Below, in pieces: positions 25,414-33,872 of a DNA stretch of 64,000 nucleotides. The stretch covers positions 3,355-67,354 of the forward strand of contig JBCCVR010000011.1 in assembly GCA_039194995.1 (NCBI GenBank). Reading direction: 5' to 3'. The stretch's first letter is position 1; each line of letters starts with the position of its first letter. Made by a program: the position numbers and the translations under genes. The notes below the pieces were generated by a model that ran no database searches, was not told the origin of the DNA, and worked only from the letters and a program-made list of their open reading frames with translations. This DNA is from CCY15215 sp039194995 (lineage in GTDB: Bacteria > Cyanobacteriota > Cyanobacteriia > Cyanobacteriales > Spirulinaceae).

Positions 25414-27156
25414 TTATTTGGTGATTTGGTTTGCCCAGTGTTGGAATTTTTCTTTGCGCCATTGGGCATCTGCGCCGCGATGGGTGGGAATTTCGATCGC
25501 TCTGATGCCAACATCGGGTAAGGGGTTTAAGAGGGGTTTGAGACGCTTCCAAGCGGTAATGCAGTGATATTCGATGCGGTAGGGGCGACAGAGTTCGGCA
25601 AAGTCGATCGCTTGGGGGGCGGCAAAGAATTCTTCAAAGGGGGGATTGAATTGGGCAATAGGGATGTTTTCAAAGATGCCGCCGCCATTATTATTAATCA
25701 AAATGATGGTGAGATGCCCGCGAAATGTATTGGATTGTAACAAACCGTTAATATCGTGGAGAAAGGCGAGATCTCCGGTTAAAAGCACGCTGCTGCGGTT
25801 GCGATGGGCGATACCGAGGGCAGTGGAGAGGGTGCCGTCAATGCCGTTTGCTCCCCGACTGAAGTAGGGTTGAAGGTGAAGGTTGTTAGGTCGCCACAGG
25901 GTTTCTACGTCTCGCACGGGCATACTATTGGCAATGAATAGAGGGGTGTTGGGGGGCAAAAGTTGGGACAGCAACCACGCAATTTTGCCTTCAAACAAGT
26001 ATCGGATTTGTTCGAGATCGCGATCGATCGCTTCCCTCATTTGGATTTCGCAATCTTGCCATTGGGATAAATAGGGGGAGGGCGAGCGCGCGGCCAGCTC
26101 GGGTAAGTTCAAAGATTCTATCTCAGTTCTCAAATACAGGGTTTTTCCGTGGAGGGGATCGAGATTTTCTGCTCTGGGATCGACAATCCAACGTTGGGGT
26201 TGTATTTCCTGCAACCACGATCGCAAAATCTGACTGGTGGGCATTTCCCCAATTTGCACGACTAATTCGGGGGCGAATTCCCGGGCGAGTCGTGGGTTGC
26301 GAAGCAGGAGATCGTAGGTGGAAATGAGATGAGGGTTGAGATCGGCATAGTTGCGGAGAGGGGAGAGTCCTTCTGCTAAAACGGGAAATTGTAAAGTTTG
26401 GGAGAGTTTGGCGATCGCCGCACAATAAGCATGAGGTTTGGGGGGACAATCGATTCCGGCAATAATCAGACCCCGTTGGCTTTTTTGCCATTGAGAAGGA
26501 ATTTCGACACTTTCCTTCTTGTTTGTTTCCCATTCCCGGTTTCCCAAAAAAGCAAAAAAATTTTCTTCATCGATTTGTGCTTTTAGGGCTTGAATTTCGG
26601 GTTGTTTGATGGGGGCGAGGGGTTTGCGAAAGGGGAAATTGAGATGTACGACTCCGGCATGGGGAAAGCGCAATCTCTGCCATGCTTGCATTGCATTTTG
26701 TCGCCAATAATTGAGAATATCGAGGCGATTTTCCGGCAGGGGAAATTGTGCTTGCCAGTTGGGATAATGCCCGTAGAGTTTGTTTTGGTCGATGGTTTGA
26801 GGGGCGCGACAATGGTACAATTCTGGCGGGCGATCGGCGGTTAAAACCAGTAAGGGAATGCGACTCGAACTCGCTTCGATAATTGCTGGATAAAAGTTCG
26901 CAGCGGCGGTTCCAGAAGTGCAGACGAGAACGACGGGCAAGCGAGATTTTTTGGCAATTCCCAAGGCGAAAAAACTGGCGGAACGCTCGTCTAAAATCGA
27001 AATGGTTTCAATGCGATCGTGCTGGGCAAAAGCAACGGTGAGAGGGGCAGAACGAGATCCCGGACAAAGAATTGCTGTTGTCAAACCCAAGCGAGAGAGG
27101 GTTTCAACGAGGATAGAGCTACAGAGGGTATTAATGTTACGAAAGTCAAGGGGCAT
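25414..27156 (-). CDS. menD: 2-succinyl-5-enolpyruvyl-6-hydroxy-3-cyclohexene-1-carboxylate synthase
   Basis: A 580-residue thiamine-diphosphate enzyme. It shows the MenD N-terminal region with CPGSRSAPLTVAFA (about 32-45), ERSASFFALG, and CTSGTAAANFYPAIIEA. Further on come a VQIGEMPTSQILR central domain and the ThDP-binding segment LTGDLAFLHDINGLL with NNNGGGIFE (about 465-505). MenD joins isochorismate and 2-oxoglutarate in phylloquinone/menaquinone synthesis; in cyanobacteria the end product serves photosystem I. Its start overlaps the end of menH by 11 bases, so the two are coupled with menH first. Length is typical. Confidence 0.95.
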   Translation of the reverse strand: MPLDFRNINTLCSSILVETLSRLGLTTAILCPGSRSAPLTVAFAQHDRIETISILDERSASFFALGIAKKSRLPVVLVCTSGTAAANFYPAIIEASSSRIPLLVLTADRPPELYHCRAPQTIDQNKLYGHYPNWQAQFPLPENRLDILNYWRQNAMQAWQRLRFPHAGVVHLNFPFRKPLAPIKQPEIQALKAQIDEENFFAFLGNREWETNKKESVEIPSQWQKSQRGLIIAGIDCPPKPHAYCAAIAKLSQTLQFPVLAEGLSPLRNYADLNPHLISTYDLLLRNPRLAREFAPELVVQIGEMPTSQILRSWLQEIQPQRWIVDPRAENLDPLHGKTLYLRTEIESLNLPELAARSPSPYLSQWQDCEIQMREAIDRDLEQIRYLFEGKIAWLLSQLLPPNTPLFIANSMPVRDVETLWRPNNLHLQPYFSRGANGIDGTLSTALGIAHRNRSSVLLTGDLAFLHDINGLLQSNTFRGHLTIILINNNGGGIFENIPIAQFNPPFEEFFAAPQAIDFAELCRPYRIEYHCITAWKRLKPLLNPLPDVGIRAIEIPTHRGADAQWRKEKFQHWANQITK

Positions 27157-27943
27157 TCAAAAAATCTTTAACTTTTTTAATAAATTTTGTGGGGTTTTCC
27201 AAATGAATATTATGGCCGCAATTTTCAACGCTTTGCAATTGGATGAGGGGGGATAGTGTTTTCATTCGAGTGGCGATCGCTCTAAATTTTTCGTCTCGTT
27301 CTCCAATCAGTAATAAAATGGGATTGCGCAGATTTTTCAATTCATCCCATAGGGATGGTTGTTGTCCCGTTCCCAAATATCGCAGGGATTTAGCCAATAA
27401 AATCGGGTCGTTTTGCCTTCTTCTTTGAATTATTGTCTCAAATTGAGGATGATTGTGCAGGGAAGCAAAAAGAGGATTGCGATACCAATTTTCGAGGAAA
27501 TCCGATAGCGATCGCGTTTCCAAAGATCGGGCGAATTCTTCATCTTTTTGTCTGCGCATTTCCCGTTCGCATTCCGTTTCCAGTCCGGGAGATGAAGATT
27601 CAAGAATAATTTTCGGGAATTTGTGCGGAAAGTGCAAGGCGAGATACAGTGCTAATCTTCCCCCCATTGAATAACCTACTAAATAGCATTGAGAGATGTT
27701 AAAGCGCGCGAGAAGATCCGCGATCGCACCTCCTGTATTTTCCATTCGATAGCACCGATCTGCACCGTTAATTTTAGTTTTCCCGTGTCCCGGAAGGTCG
27801 ATCGTCAGACAATAAAAATCGAGCGAAAGTTGAGCGATCGCCTCTCGAAAATCTTCTCCATTCCCCATAAATCCATGTAGAAAGAGAAGAGGAGGATGAG
27901 TTTCATCTCCGCAGGTATTGAGATAAAAATGATAATCGTTCAT
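27146..27943 (-). CDS. menH: 2-succinyl-6-hydroxy-2,4-cyclohexadiene-1-carboxylate synthase
   Basis: A 265-residue alpha/beta hydrolase. The oxyanion part LFLHGFMGNGEDF is at about 20-32, the nucleophile Ser92 is in VGYSMGGRLAL, the acid lies near GERDEKF, and the His is in NCGHNIHLENP near the end. MenH eliminates pyruvate from the MenD product. I start it at the ATG 27943 (MNDYHFYLN); the frame stays open 71 codons further upstream, but that stretch reads through a dispersed intergenic repeat and would add a non-homologous leader. It overlaps menD by 11 bases and is divergent from menA. Confidence 0.9.
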   Translation of the reverse strand: MNDYHFYLNTCGDETHPPLLFLHGFMGNGEDFREAIAQLSLDFYCLTIDLPGHGKTKINGADRCYRMENTGGAIADLLARFNISQCYLVGYSMGGRLALYLALHFPHKFPKIILESSSPGLETECEREMRRQKDEEFARSLETRSLSDFLENWYRNPLFASLHNHPQFETIIQRRRQNDPILLAKSLRYLGTGQQPSLWDELKNLRNPILLLIGERDEKFRAIATRMKTLSPLIQLQSVENCGHNIHLENPTKFIKKVKDFLNAP

Positions 27944-27994
27944 ATTAAATTTTACCGCATTCGGTATAAAATAACAACTAACAATGTAATTCAA

Positions 27995-28024
27995 ACCCAC
28001 CCCCAACCCTTCCCAAGAGGGGAG
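27995..28024 (+). repeat. Dispersed C/G-rich intergenic repeat, copy 1
   Basis: ACCCACCCCCAACCCTTCCC followed by AAGAGGGGAG lies in the gap between menH and menA. The same element, diverged and in the opposite direction, is at 44728-44760. The CCC...AAGAGGGG part can fold into a small hairpin. Confidence 0.65.
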
Positions 28025-28067
28025 AAAGAAGAAAGATAGACAACCAATAACCAATAACCAATAAAAA

Positions 28068-28976
28068 ATGACAACATCTGTAAATCTTCCCGATCGCCGC
28101 CAACTTTGGTCTGCTGCCATTAAATGGCCCATGTATACGGTTGCAGTGATTCCCATTACTGTCGGAACGGCAGTTGCTTACGCGCAAAGCGATCGCCTCA
28201 ATTGGAATATTTTTCTGACCTTTTTAGGTTCTGCGATTGCCATCATAGCATGGTTGAACCTCAGCAATGATTTCTTTGATGCAGAAACGGGAATCGACCG
28301 CAATAAGTTGCACTCGGTTGTTAATTTGACGGGTAATAAATTCTTAGTTTTCTGGTTGAGTAATTTATTTCTTTTATTAGGGATTTTGGGGATTGTTTCC
28401 ATTTCTTGGCGACAGCAAGATTGGCTAGTTTTGGAGTTAATTATTTTCTGCTGCGCTTTGGGATATAGCTATCAAGGACCTCCGTTTCGTCTGGGATATC
28501 AAGGATTGGGTGAGTTTATCTGTTTTTTCACCTTTGGTCCTTTGGCGATCGCGGCGGCTTATTATTCGCAAACCCAAAGTTTCTCTGTCGAATCTTTAGC
28601 TGCTTCTATTCTTGTTGGTATCACCACTTCAATTATCCTCTTCTGTTCTCATTTCCATCAAGTAGAAGACGATCTGGCTGCGGGAAAGCGATCGCCAATC
28701 GTTCGCTTGGGAACAAAATTAGGCGCAAAAGTTTTAGCCATAGCAACAGGAATCATTTTTATTTCAACACCTTTATTTGTTATTTTACACTATTTTCCCA
28801 TCTGGACGTTATCAATTTTCTTAAGTTTTCCTTTCGCCTATCAACTCGTTCATTTTGTTTGGCAAAATCACGACATTCCTGAAAAAGTCAAAATTTGCAA
28901 ATTTATTGCTGTCAAATTCCATTTTTGGAGCGGTCTCTTCTTCTCTCTGGGCTTCATTTTTCCCACCTTCCTCTAA
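28068..28976 (+). CDS. menA: 2-carboxy-1,4-naphthoquinone phytyltransferase
   Basis: A 302-residue membrane prenyltransferase of the UbiA superfamily with eight or nine hydrophobic segments. The first Asp-rich motif is NDFFDAETGID (about 67-77) and the second is the HQVEDD-centred site (about 198-203). The start, with KWPMYTVAVIPITVGTAVA, is typical of MenA. In cyanobacteria it adds a phytyl chain to the naphthoate ring during phylloquinone synthesis for photosystem I. It is divergent from menH/menD and is followed 47 bases later by menC, so the four genes form one functional block. Confidence 0.95.
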   Translation: MTTSVNLPDRRQLWSAAIKWPMYTVAVIPITVGTAVAYAQSDRLNWNIFLTFLGSAIAIIAWLNLSNDFFDAETGIDRNKLHSVVNLTGNKFLVFWLSNLFLLLGILGIVSISWRQQDWLVLELIIFCCALGYSYQGPPFRLGYQGLGEFICFFTFGPLAIAAAYYSQTQSFSVESLAASILVGITTSIILFCSHFHQVEDDLAAGKRSPIVRLGTKLGAKVLAIATGIIFISTPLFVILHYFPIWTLSIFLSFPFAYQLVHFVWQNHDIPEKVKICKFIAVKFHFWSGLFFSLGFIFPTFL

Positions 28977-29023
28977 TCTCCGGGTCTTCTGCATCTCTGC
29001 GGTAAAAGCCCCACCATTTTATC

Positions 29024-29968
29024 ATGGTTTACAAGCTCAAATTCAATATTTATCAATATCCCTTTAAGCAATCGCTAAGAACCCATCACGGTACTTGGAA
29101 AATCAGAGAAGGAATCATTATCTCTTTACTCGATGAAATCAATAATATAGGAAGGGGTGAAATTGCACCTCTCCCGTGGTTTGGTTCGGAGACGCTAACA
29201 GAAGCAATGCAATTTCTTGAGACACTAGGAGAACAGATCGAACGAGAGGATATTTTCTGCATTCCCCATCGCCTTCCCGCTTGTCAGTTTGCTTTTGAAT
29301 CTGCTTTGGAAGAATTAGAGCGACCAACAAGTATAGAAAATTATTCTCCTACTTTTTCCTATTTACTACCTGCGGGTAAGCGGGTATTACAGCAATGGAA
29401 AGATGTGTACAAACAAGGAGGAAGAACATTGAAGTGGAAAATTGGTGTAGAATCTATCGAAGCAGAATTAAAGCTATTTCAGCAATTGACTTGCCAATTA
29501 CCTACCGATATTCGCCTTCGTTTGGATGCCAATGGCGGATTAAATTTAGACATGGCAAAACGTTGGTTAGAAGCAGCAGAGCGAGCCGGAAATATTGAAT
29601 TTATCGAGCAGCCCCTACCCCCAGAAAATTTATCAGAAATGATAAAATTAAAGGAAGAATATCGTACAGATATTTCTTTAGATGAATCTGTCGCGACGTT
29701 ACGCCAATTAGAAAGTTGCTATCATCAAGGATGGCAAGGAATTTATGTAATCAAAGCCGCGATCGCGGGTTCTCCACAACGTCTCCGCCAAATTTGCCGA
29801 GAATATGCGATCGCACCCGTTTTTTCTTCTGTATTTGAAACAGAAATTGGTAGAACATCTATCTTGAGACTCGCACGAGAATTATCCTCCCCACAACGTG
29901 CCCTAGGAATGGGAATTAATGCTTGGTTCGATCCTTCTTATTCTACCGCAGTACCAATTAAAAAATGA
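29024..29968 (+). CDS. menC: o-succinylbenzoate synthase
   Basis: A 314-residue enolase-superfamily enzyme. The proton-transfer and metal residues are visible: KWKIG (about 135-139), RLDANGG (about 165-171), FIEQPL (about 192-197), LDES (about 217-220) and VIKAAIAGS (about 241-249). MenC dehydrates the MenH product to o-succinylbenzoate. It follows menA by 47 bases on the same strand and ends nine bases from the convergent amidotransferase stop. The size is within the family range. menE, menB and menF are not in the window. Confidence 0.93.
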   Translation: MVYKLKFNIYQYPFKQSLRTHHGTWKIREGIIISLLDEINNIGRGEIAPLPWFGSETLTEAMQFLETLGEQIEREDIFCIPHRLPACQFAFESALEELERPTSIENYSPTFSYLLPAGKRVLQQWKDVYKQGGRTLKWKIGVESIEAELKLFQQLTCQLPTDIRLRLDANGGLNLDMAKRWLEAAERAGNIEFIEQPLPPENLSEMIKLKEEYRTDISLDESVATLRQLESCYHQGWQGIYVIKAAIAGSPQRLRQICREYAIAPVFSSVFETEIGRTSILRLARELSSPQRALGMGINAWFDPSYSTAVPIKK

Positions 29969-29976
29969 TACGGCAT

Positions 29977-30765
29977 CTAAAAAGGAGAAATATTAATCTC
30001 TAAATCTTCTTCAACTGTCACAATATGATGTTCCGGACAGGATTGCCAGTTGCCCTCAAGTAAAGGCTCTGAAGCCAGAATAACAGCATTAGAATAATTG
30101 GGATCGTCTCGTATCCAATAAAGCGTTGGCACATCTTCAAACGTCGAATAACGACAAGCAATTAAACGCTTTCCCGTTCCGATTATCATCGCGGCAATAA
30201 ATCTAAGATTTTCTGCTTTGCTAAGTTCGCCAACCCGGTTAATAACCCTTGCCATTGCTTCTTCTATGGAGATATCGGGATGAGTTTGCAACTCAGTTAA
30301 AATTAAAGCACAGAGATATTCTGAATCGGTATTGCCTTGAATCCAAATCTCTGCTTCCTCGCTGAGTAAATTGCGGATCGGTCTGCGTAATTTGTGGCGA
30401 AAATTTTCGATATAACCATTATGAACGAACATCAGGCGATCGCGAACAAAAGGCTGACAATTGATGATATCTACGGCAAGTCCGGGGGTTGCACTGCGAA
30501 CGTAGCTTAAGATAGTATTGGATTCGATATAGCGACTGAGTTGAGGTAAATTACTATCATTCCAAATCGGCAGCGTATTTTTATAAGTATACGGATTTTC
30601 CTCTCGCTGGGGATGATACCAGCCTACTCCAAAGCCATCGGCATTGAGTAATGCGATGTGCATTTCTTTAGGTTGGTAGCTTTGTACGATTAGAGAGTGT
30701 TTGGGTTTGTAGAGAATGCGATCGAGTTGAATTGGAGTTCCGAGATAGCCAAGCAAACGACACAT
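29977..30765 (-). CDS. Class II glutamine amidotransferase
   Basis: A 262-residue protein that starts MCRLLGYLG, so the nucleophile is Cys2 once the initiator Met is removed. The family pattern continues with HNGYIENF (about 124-131), NTDSEYLCALIL (about 154-165) and GFGVGWYHP. I chose the ATG at 30765 for this reason; an upstream in-frame start would bury the catalytic cysteine. The fold is shared with EgtC of ergothioneine synthesis and with YafJ-type proteins; there is no egtB or egtD nearby, so I give no gene symbol. Such enzymes hydrolyse a gamma-glutamyl amide. It is divergent from the DUF952 gene, with 41 bases between the starts. Confidence 0.85.
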   Translation of the reverse strand: MCRLLGYLGTPIQLDRILYKPKHSLIVQSYQPKEMHIALLNADGFGVGWYHPQREENPYTYKNTLPIWNDSNLPQLSRYIESNTILSYVRSATPGLAVDIINCQPFVRDRLMFVHNGYIENFRHKLRRPIRNLLSEEAEIWIQGNTDSEYLCALILTELQTHPDISIEEAMARVINRVGELSKAENLRFIAAMIIGTGKRLIACRYSTFEDVPTLYWIRDDPNYSNAVILASEPLLEGNWQSCPEHHIVTVEEDLEINISPF

Positions 30766-30806
30766 AAGAGGTGATAGATTAAAGAAAAACGCAGAAAACA
30801 AAACGG

Positions 30807-31148
30807 ATGAGTACCATTTTACACATTACAAGCAAAAAAGCATGGCTGCAAGCAATAGAACGAGGAAGTTATCGCCATGACTCTTTAGATACAGAAGAAT
30901 TTATTCATTGTTCTTATGTCTCACAAGTTGTGGCAACAGCCAATCGTTTTTTTCAAGGACAAACAGAGTTGATTTTGCTAGAAATATTACCTTCTCGCGT
31001 CAGCGTAGAAATCAAAGAAGAAGAAGCTCCTCCACATGGCTATTTTCCTCATATTTATGGGGAATTGAATGTTGATGCAGTCGTTCGCATAATTGATTTT
31101 GAAGCGAACGAAAAGGGAGAGTTTGAGCTTCCTCGAGAGTTATCTTAA
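30807..31148 (+). CDS. DUF952 protein
   Basis: A 113-residue protein that covers the DUF952 family. It has LHITSKKAWLQAIERGSYR at the start, FIHCSYVSQVVATANRFF in the middle (the FIHCS core is the hallmark) and GYFPHIYGELNVDAVVR near the end. The fold is thought to be related to ADP-ribosyltransferase-like toxins, but the function is unknown. It diverges from the amidotransferase gene. The next gene starts 96 bases after its stop. Confidence 0.87.
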   Translation: MSTILHITSKKAWLQAIERGSYRHDSLDTEEFIHCSYVSQVVATANRFFQGQTELILLEILPSRVSVEIKEEEAPPHGYFPHIYGELNVDAVVRIIDFEANEKGEFELPRELS

Positions 31149-31244
31149 AGCTAAACATTGTCTTGATTGAGAAAATATTCAAAAACCCTGTTACAATAAG
31201 AAAGTCAACTGAACGGCAAATATCTCGGTGTTGGAGCGATCGCG

Positions 31245-31643
31245 ATGCAAATATCGAGCAAAAAATCGATCTCCTTATTGACCATCTTGGGATTATTAAC
31301 CCTGAGTTTGGGAATCTGTACTCCTGTTTTTTCCATTCCCCCACGACTGACAGAAACTGAAATTATATCCCAACTCAATAGCGTACCCGAATGGAAACGA
31401 GAAGGTCAATCATTGCGTCGTGAATTTGTCTTTGGTGATTTTCGCGAGGCGATCGCATTTGTAGAAAGTTTAGTCGAACCCGCAGATGATGCCGGACACC
31501 ATCCCGATGTCAAAGTTTCCTACAATAAAGTCACTCTCATTCTGACGACTCACGACGCAGGAGGACTCACGCAACTCGATTTTGATGTTGCCAGAATAAT
31601 TAACCAGTTATTGTCCGATAATCCAGAGGAAATATCTCGATAA
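31245..31643 (+). CDS. Pterin-4a-carbinolamine dehydratase-like protein with a signal peptide
   Basis: A 132-residue protein. Residues 1-30 form a signal peptide or anchor (KKSISLLTILGLLTLSLG, then TPVFS). Residues about 35-128 are a pterin-4a-carbinolamine dehydratase domain with the active-site pattern DDAGHHPDV (His85, His86), then a Tyr, an HDAGG and a DFDVA. The known enzyme recycles the tetrahydrobiopterin cofactor in the cytoplasm; cyanobacterial relatives also include Rubisco assembly factors. An exported form is unusual. The start ATG is at 31245; the nearest in-frame Met lies well inside the domain. Confidence 0.82.
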   Translation: MQISSKKSISLLTILGLLTLSLGICTPVFSIPPRLTETEIISQLNSVPEWKREGQSLRREFVFGDFREAIAFVESLVEPADDAGHHPDVKVSYNKVTLILTTHDAGGLTQLDFDVARIINQLLSDNPEEISR

Positions 31644-31785
31644 AACTGTCAAGTCAAAAATTAGATTCTCTCTGTATATTTTTCTACAAACTTAGTGAAT
31701 ATACCAAACCACTTGTCATGATTCTTACCATAAAAATCCTATTTAATTTATAAACAAACCATTAAAAGTATCAAGTTTTCTTAAA

Positions 31786-32865
31786 ATGATTGACAAATCC
31801 CCAATGCAACCGTATCTATTTGGTCTTAAGCACTCCAATCGAGACTTTACAAAACATAAAAGTTGGGGTAAGAATCAGTTTAATAGTTCATTTCCAGCAG
31901 CGCTTGCTTGTTATATGGGATCTAAAAATATAAATCCTATATATTTGAAAGTTAATAATGATTTGACTATCGATCGCGATGAAATCCCCATATCTAGAGT
32001 CTTAGGATTAGACTATAATTCACCCCATCTATTTTTTGCGTTTGAACGAGACTATCTACCCTATCAGAATCTAGTGATTGGAACTTTACCTAGAGTTGAT
32101 TTAGTGACAATGGATACAGAGAAAGATCTTTGTTTACAAGGACTGGAAATAAAATTAACTGCTTTACCAGATCATACAACCTGTAATCTCCCTGAAGATC
32201 GATATAGTTGCGAACTTGTCGTCCGACCTCCTACTATAATTTATTTATCTATTAGTTTTGCAAAAACATACCAAAACGATCGGGAAAATCTTCTTGCTTT
32301 TTTACAGCCAGTATGTAGTAAAATCAAAGATTGGACAGACCCAAAAATTATTTTAGCACTATTACCAGAACTCATTGAAACAATAGATATAATATCAAAA
32401 GCGCGAGTTAGCGAACAATTTCCTATAGTCATGCAGCCAATTTGGAAAACTGAAGGTAAATCAGCAAAATTATGCGATCGCTGCCTTGATATCATTATGT
32501 GGAGTAATTTTGCCTTTACCAGACTATTCATAGAAGCGGCAAAAAGCGAAATCAACCATTCTAGAATCTCTCGACATAAACGCTGTGTTGCTTGGTTCGC
32601 AAAAATGCTTTATGATTTTGCTACAGGAGGAAAAATTAATTACGAAGAGACTATAGATGAAATGTCTTTTAATACAAAAAATGATAAAGCATTTGCCTTG
32701 AGTGGAATGAGAACATATCAATACATGAAATCTCCTATACTCACAAATCCAAGGATAAGAAAAAATGAAATCAAGAATATAATATTAGGAGGTGGAGAAC
32801 TTTTACTTAGTCCAGAACGAAGATTTGATGCTGTTATTTTAAATACACCCGGTTTATTTGATTAA
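31786..32865 (+). CDS. Type II restriction endonuclease, HindVP-like
   Basis: A 359-residue protein directly upstream of a cytosine-5 methyltransferase. It opens with KHSNRDFTKHKSWGKNQFNS, which recalls the HindVP/HgiDI family of restriction enzymes (target GRCGYC). A PD-(D/E)XK-like core is visible as VDLVTMD followed by LQGLEIKLTALPD (Asp near 104, Glu-x-Lys near 121-123). Enzymes of this specificity, such as AcyI, are well known from cyanobacteria. I have no experimental or database proof of the specificity here. The gene is clearly AT-richer than its neighbours and ends four bases before the methyltransferase ATG. Function as a restriction enzyme is well supported by context. Confidence 0.65.
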   Translation: MIDKSPMQPYLFGLKHSNRDFTKHKSWGKNQFNSSFPAALACYMGSKNINPIYLKVNNDLTIDRDEIPISRVLGLDYNSPHLFFAFERDYLPYQNLVIGTLPRVDLVTMDTEKDLCLQGLEIKLTALPDHTTCNLPEDRYSCELVVRPPTIIYLSISFAKTYQNDRENLLAFLQPVCSKIKDWTDPKIILALLPELIETIDIISKARVSEQFPIVMQPIWKTEGKSAKLCDRCLDIIMWSNFAFTRLFIEAAKSEINHSRISRHKRCVAWFAKMLYDFATGGKINYEETIDEMSFNTKNDKAFALSGMRTYQYMKSPILTNPRIRKNEIKNIILGGGELLLSPERRFDAVILNTPGLFD

Positions 32866-32869
32866 GGTC

Positions 32870-33778
32870 ATGAAAGGAATAGATTTATTTTCGGGTTGTG
32901 GTGGTTTATCCTTGGGATTTCAAAATGCAGGATTTGAAATTCTTGCTGCTTTTGATAATTGGCAAACGGCAATAGAAATTTATCGTCAAAATTTCAAGCA
33001 CAAAGTTTATTATAGAAATCTTCAAAGATGGCAAGAAAACATTGATTTTTTTCGTAAATTCGATCCCGATTTCATTATTGGCGGCCCTCCTTGTCAAGAT
33101 TTTTCGAGTGCGGGAAAACGAGATGAAAATCTAGGCAATGGAGATCTAACGCTCTCTTTTGCTAATATTGTTGTTGCTCTTTTACCTCGTCTTTTTGTCA
33201 TGGAAAACGTCGAACGTTTTAACAAGACAGAAAGATATAAGATATCCAAAGCAATTTTCAAAAATGCAGGTTACGGAATTACGGAAAAAATATTAGATGC
33301 TAGTTTATGTGGTGTGCCTCAGAAACGAAAAAGGTTTTTTTGGATTGGCATCTATGAGGATAAAAATGAAGCACTCCTTCCCTATCTAGATACTCATCTA
33401 GCAACAAAACCTATGACCGTCCGCGATTACTTACAAGATAGATTAGAAATTCAGTATTACTATCGGCATCCAAGAAGTTATCAAAGACGAGGAATTTTTA
33501 GTATTGATGAGCCAAGTCCTACGATTAGAGGGGTGAATCGTCCCATCCCTAAAACATATAAAACACATCCTAGAGATGCTGCCCCCTTGTCACCAGAAAT
33601 TCGACCCTTAACAACGCGAGAAAGAAGTTATATTCAAACCTTTCCCGAAGACTTTATTTTTACCGGATCGAAAACCGATCGCGAACAAGCAATTGGAAAT
33701 GCTGTTCCCATTAAACTTGCTGAATATGTTGCTTGCTGTATCTTAAAATATTGGCGCGATCGAGTGCATAGTCACTAA
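32870..33778 (+). CDS. DNA (cytosine-5) methyltransferase
   Basis: A 302-residue C5-MTase. Motif I is IDLFSGCGGLSLG (4-16), motif IV is GGPPCQDFSSAGKR with Cys75, motif VI is MENVERF, motif VIII is QKRKRFFWIG, and motif X is QAIGNAVP near the end. The target-recognition region (about 180-215) is short. It protects DNA against the partner endonuclease; the pair makes a type II restriction-modification system. I start at the ATG 32870; an upstream TTG would overlap the endonuclease. Like its partner it is AT-rich compared with the flanking purH and amidotransferase genes, which suggests acquisition. Confidence 0.92.
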   Translation: MKGIDLFSGCGGLSLGFQNAGFEILAAFDNWQTAIEIYRQNFKHKVYYRNLQRWQENIDFFRKFDPDFIIGGPPCQDFSSAGKRDENLGNGDLTLSFANIVVALLPRLFVMENVERFNKTERYKISKAIFKNAGYGITEKILDASLCGVPQKRKRFFWIGIYEDKNEALLPYLDTHLATKPMTVRDYLQDRLEIQYYYRHPRSYQRRGIFSIDEPSPTIRGVNRPIPKTYKTHPRDAAPLSPEIRPLTTRERSYIQTFPEDFIFTGSKTDREQAIGNAVPIKLAEYVACCILKYWRDRVHSH

Positions 33779-33872
33779 AATGCAACCCAAATCTCAAGAT
33801 TTTATTTATAAGAGTCGGGACGACATTGAGAGATAATAATCGAGCATCAAGTCACTGGAGAGAAGTCCTTTC

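Noticed and set aside
27944..28156. Extended N-terminus of menH
   Set aside because: The open frame reads through the dispersed repeat and across the start of menA; the leader is not MenH-like.
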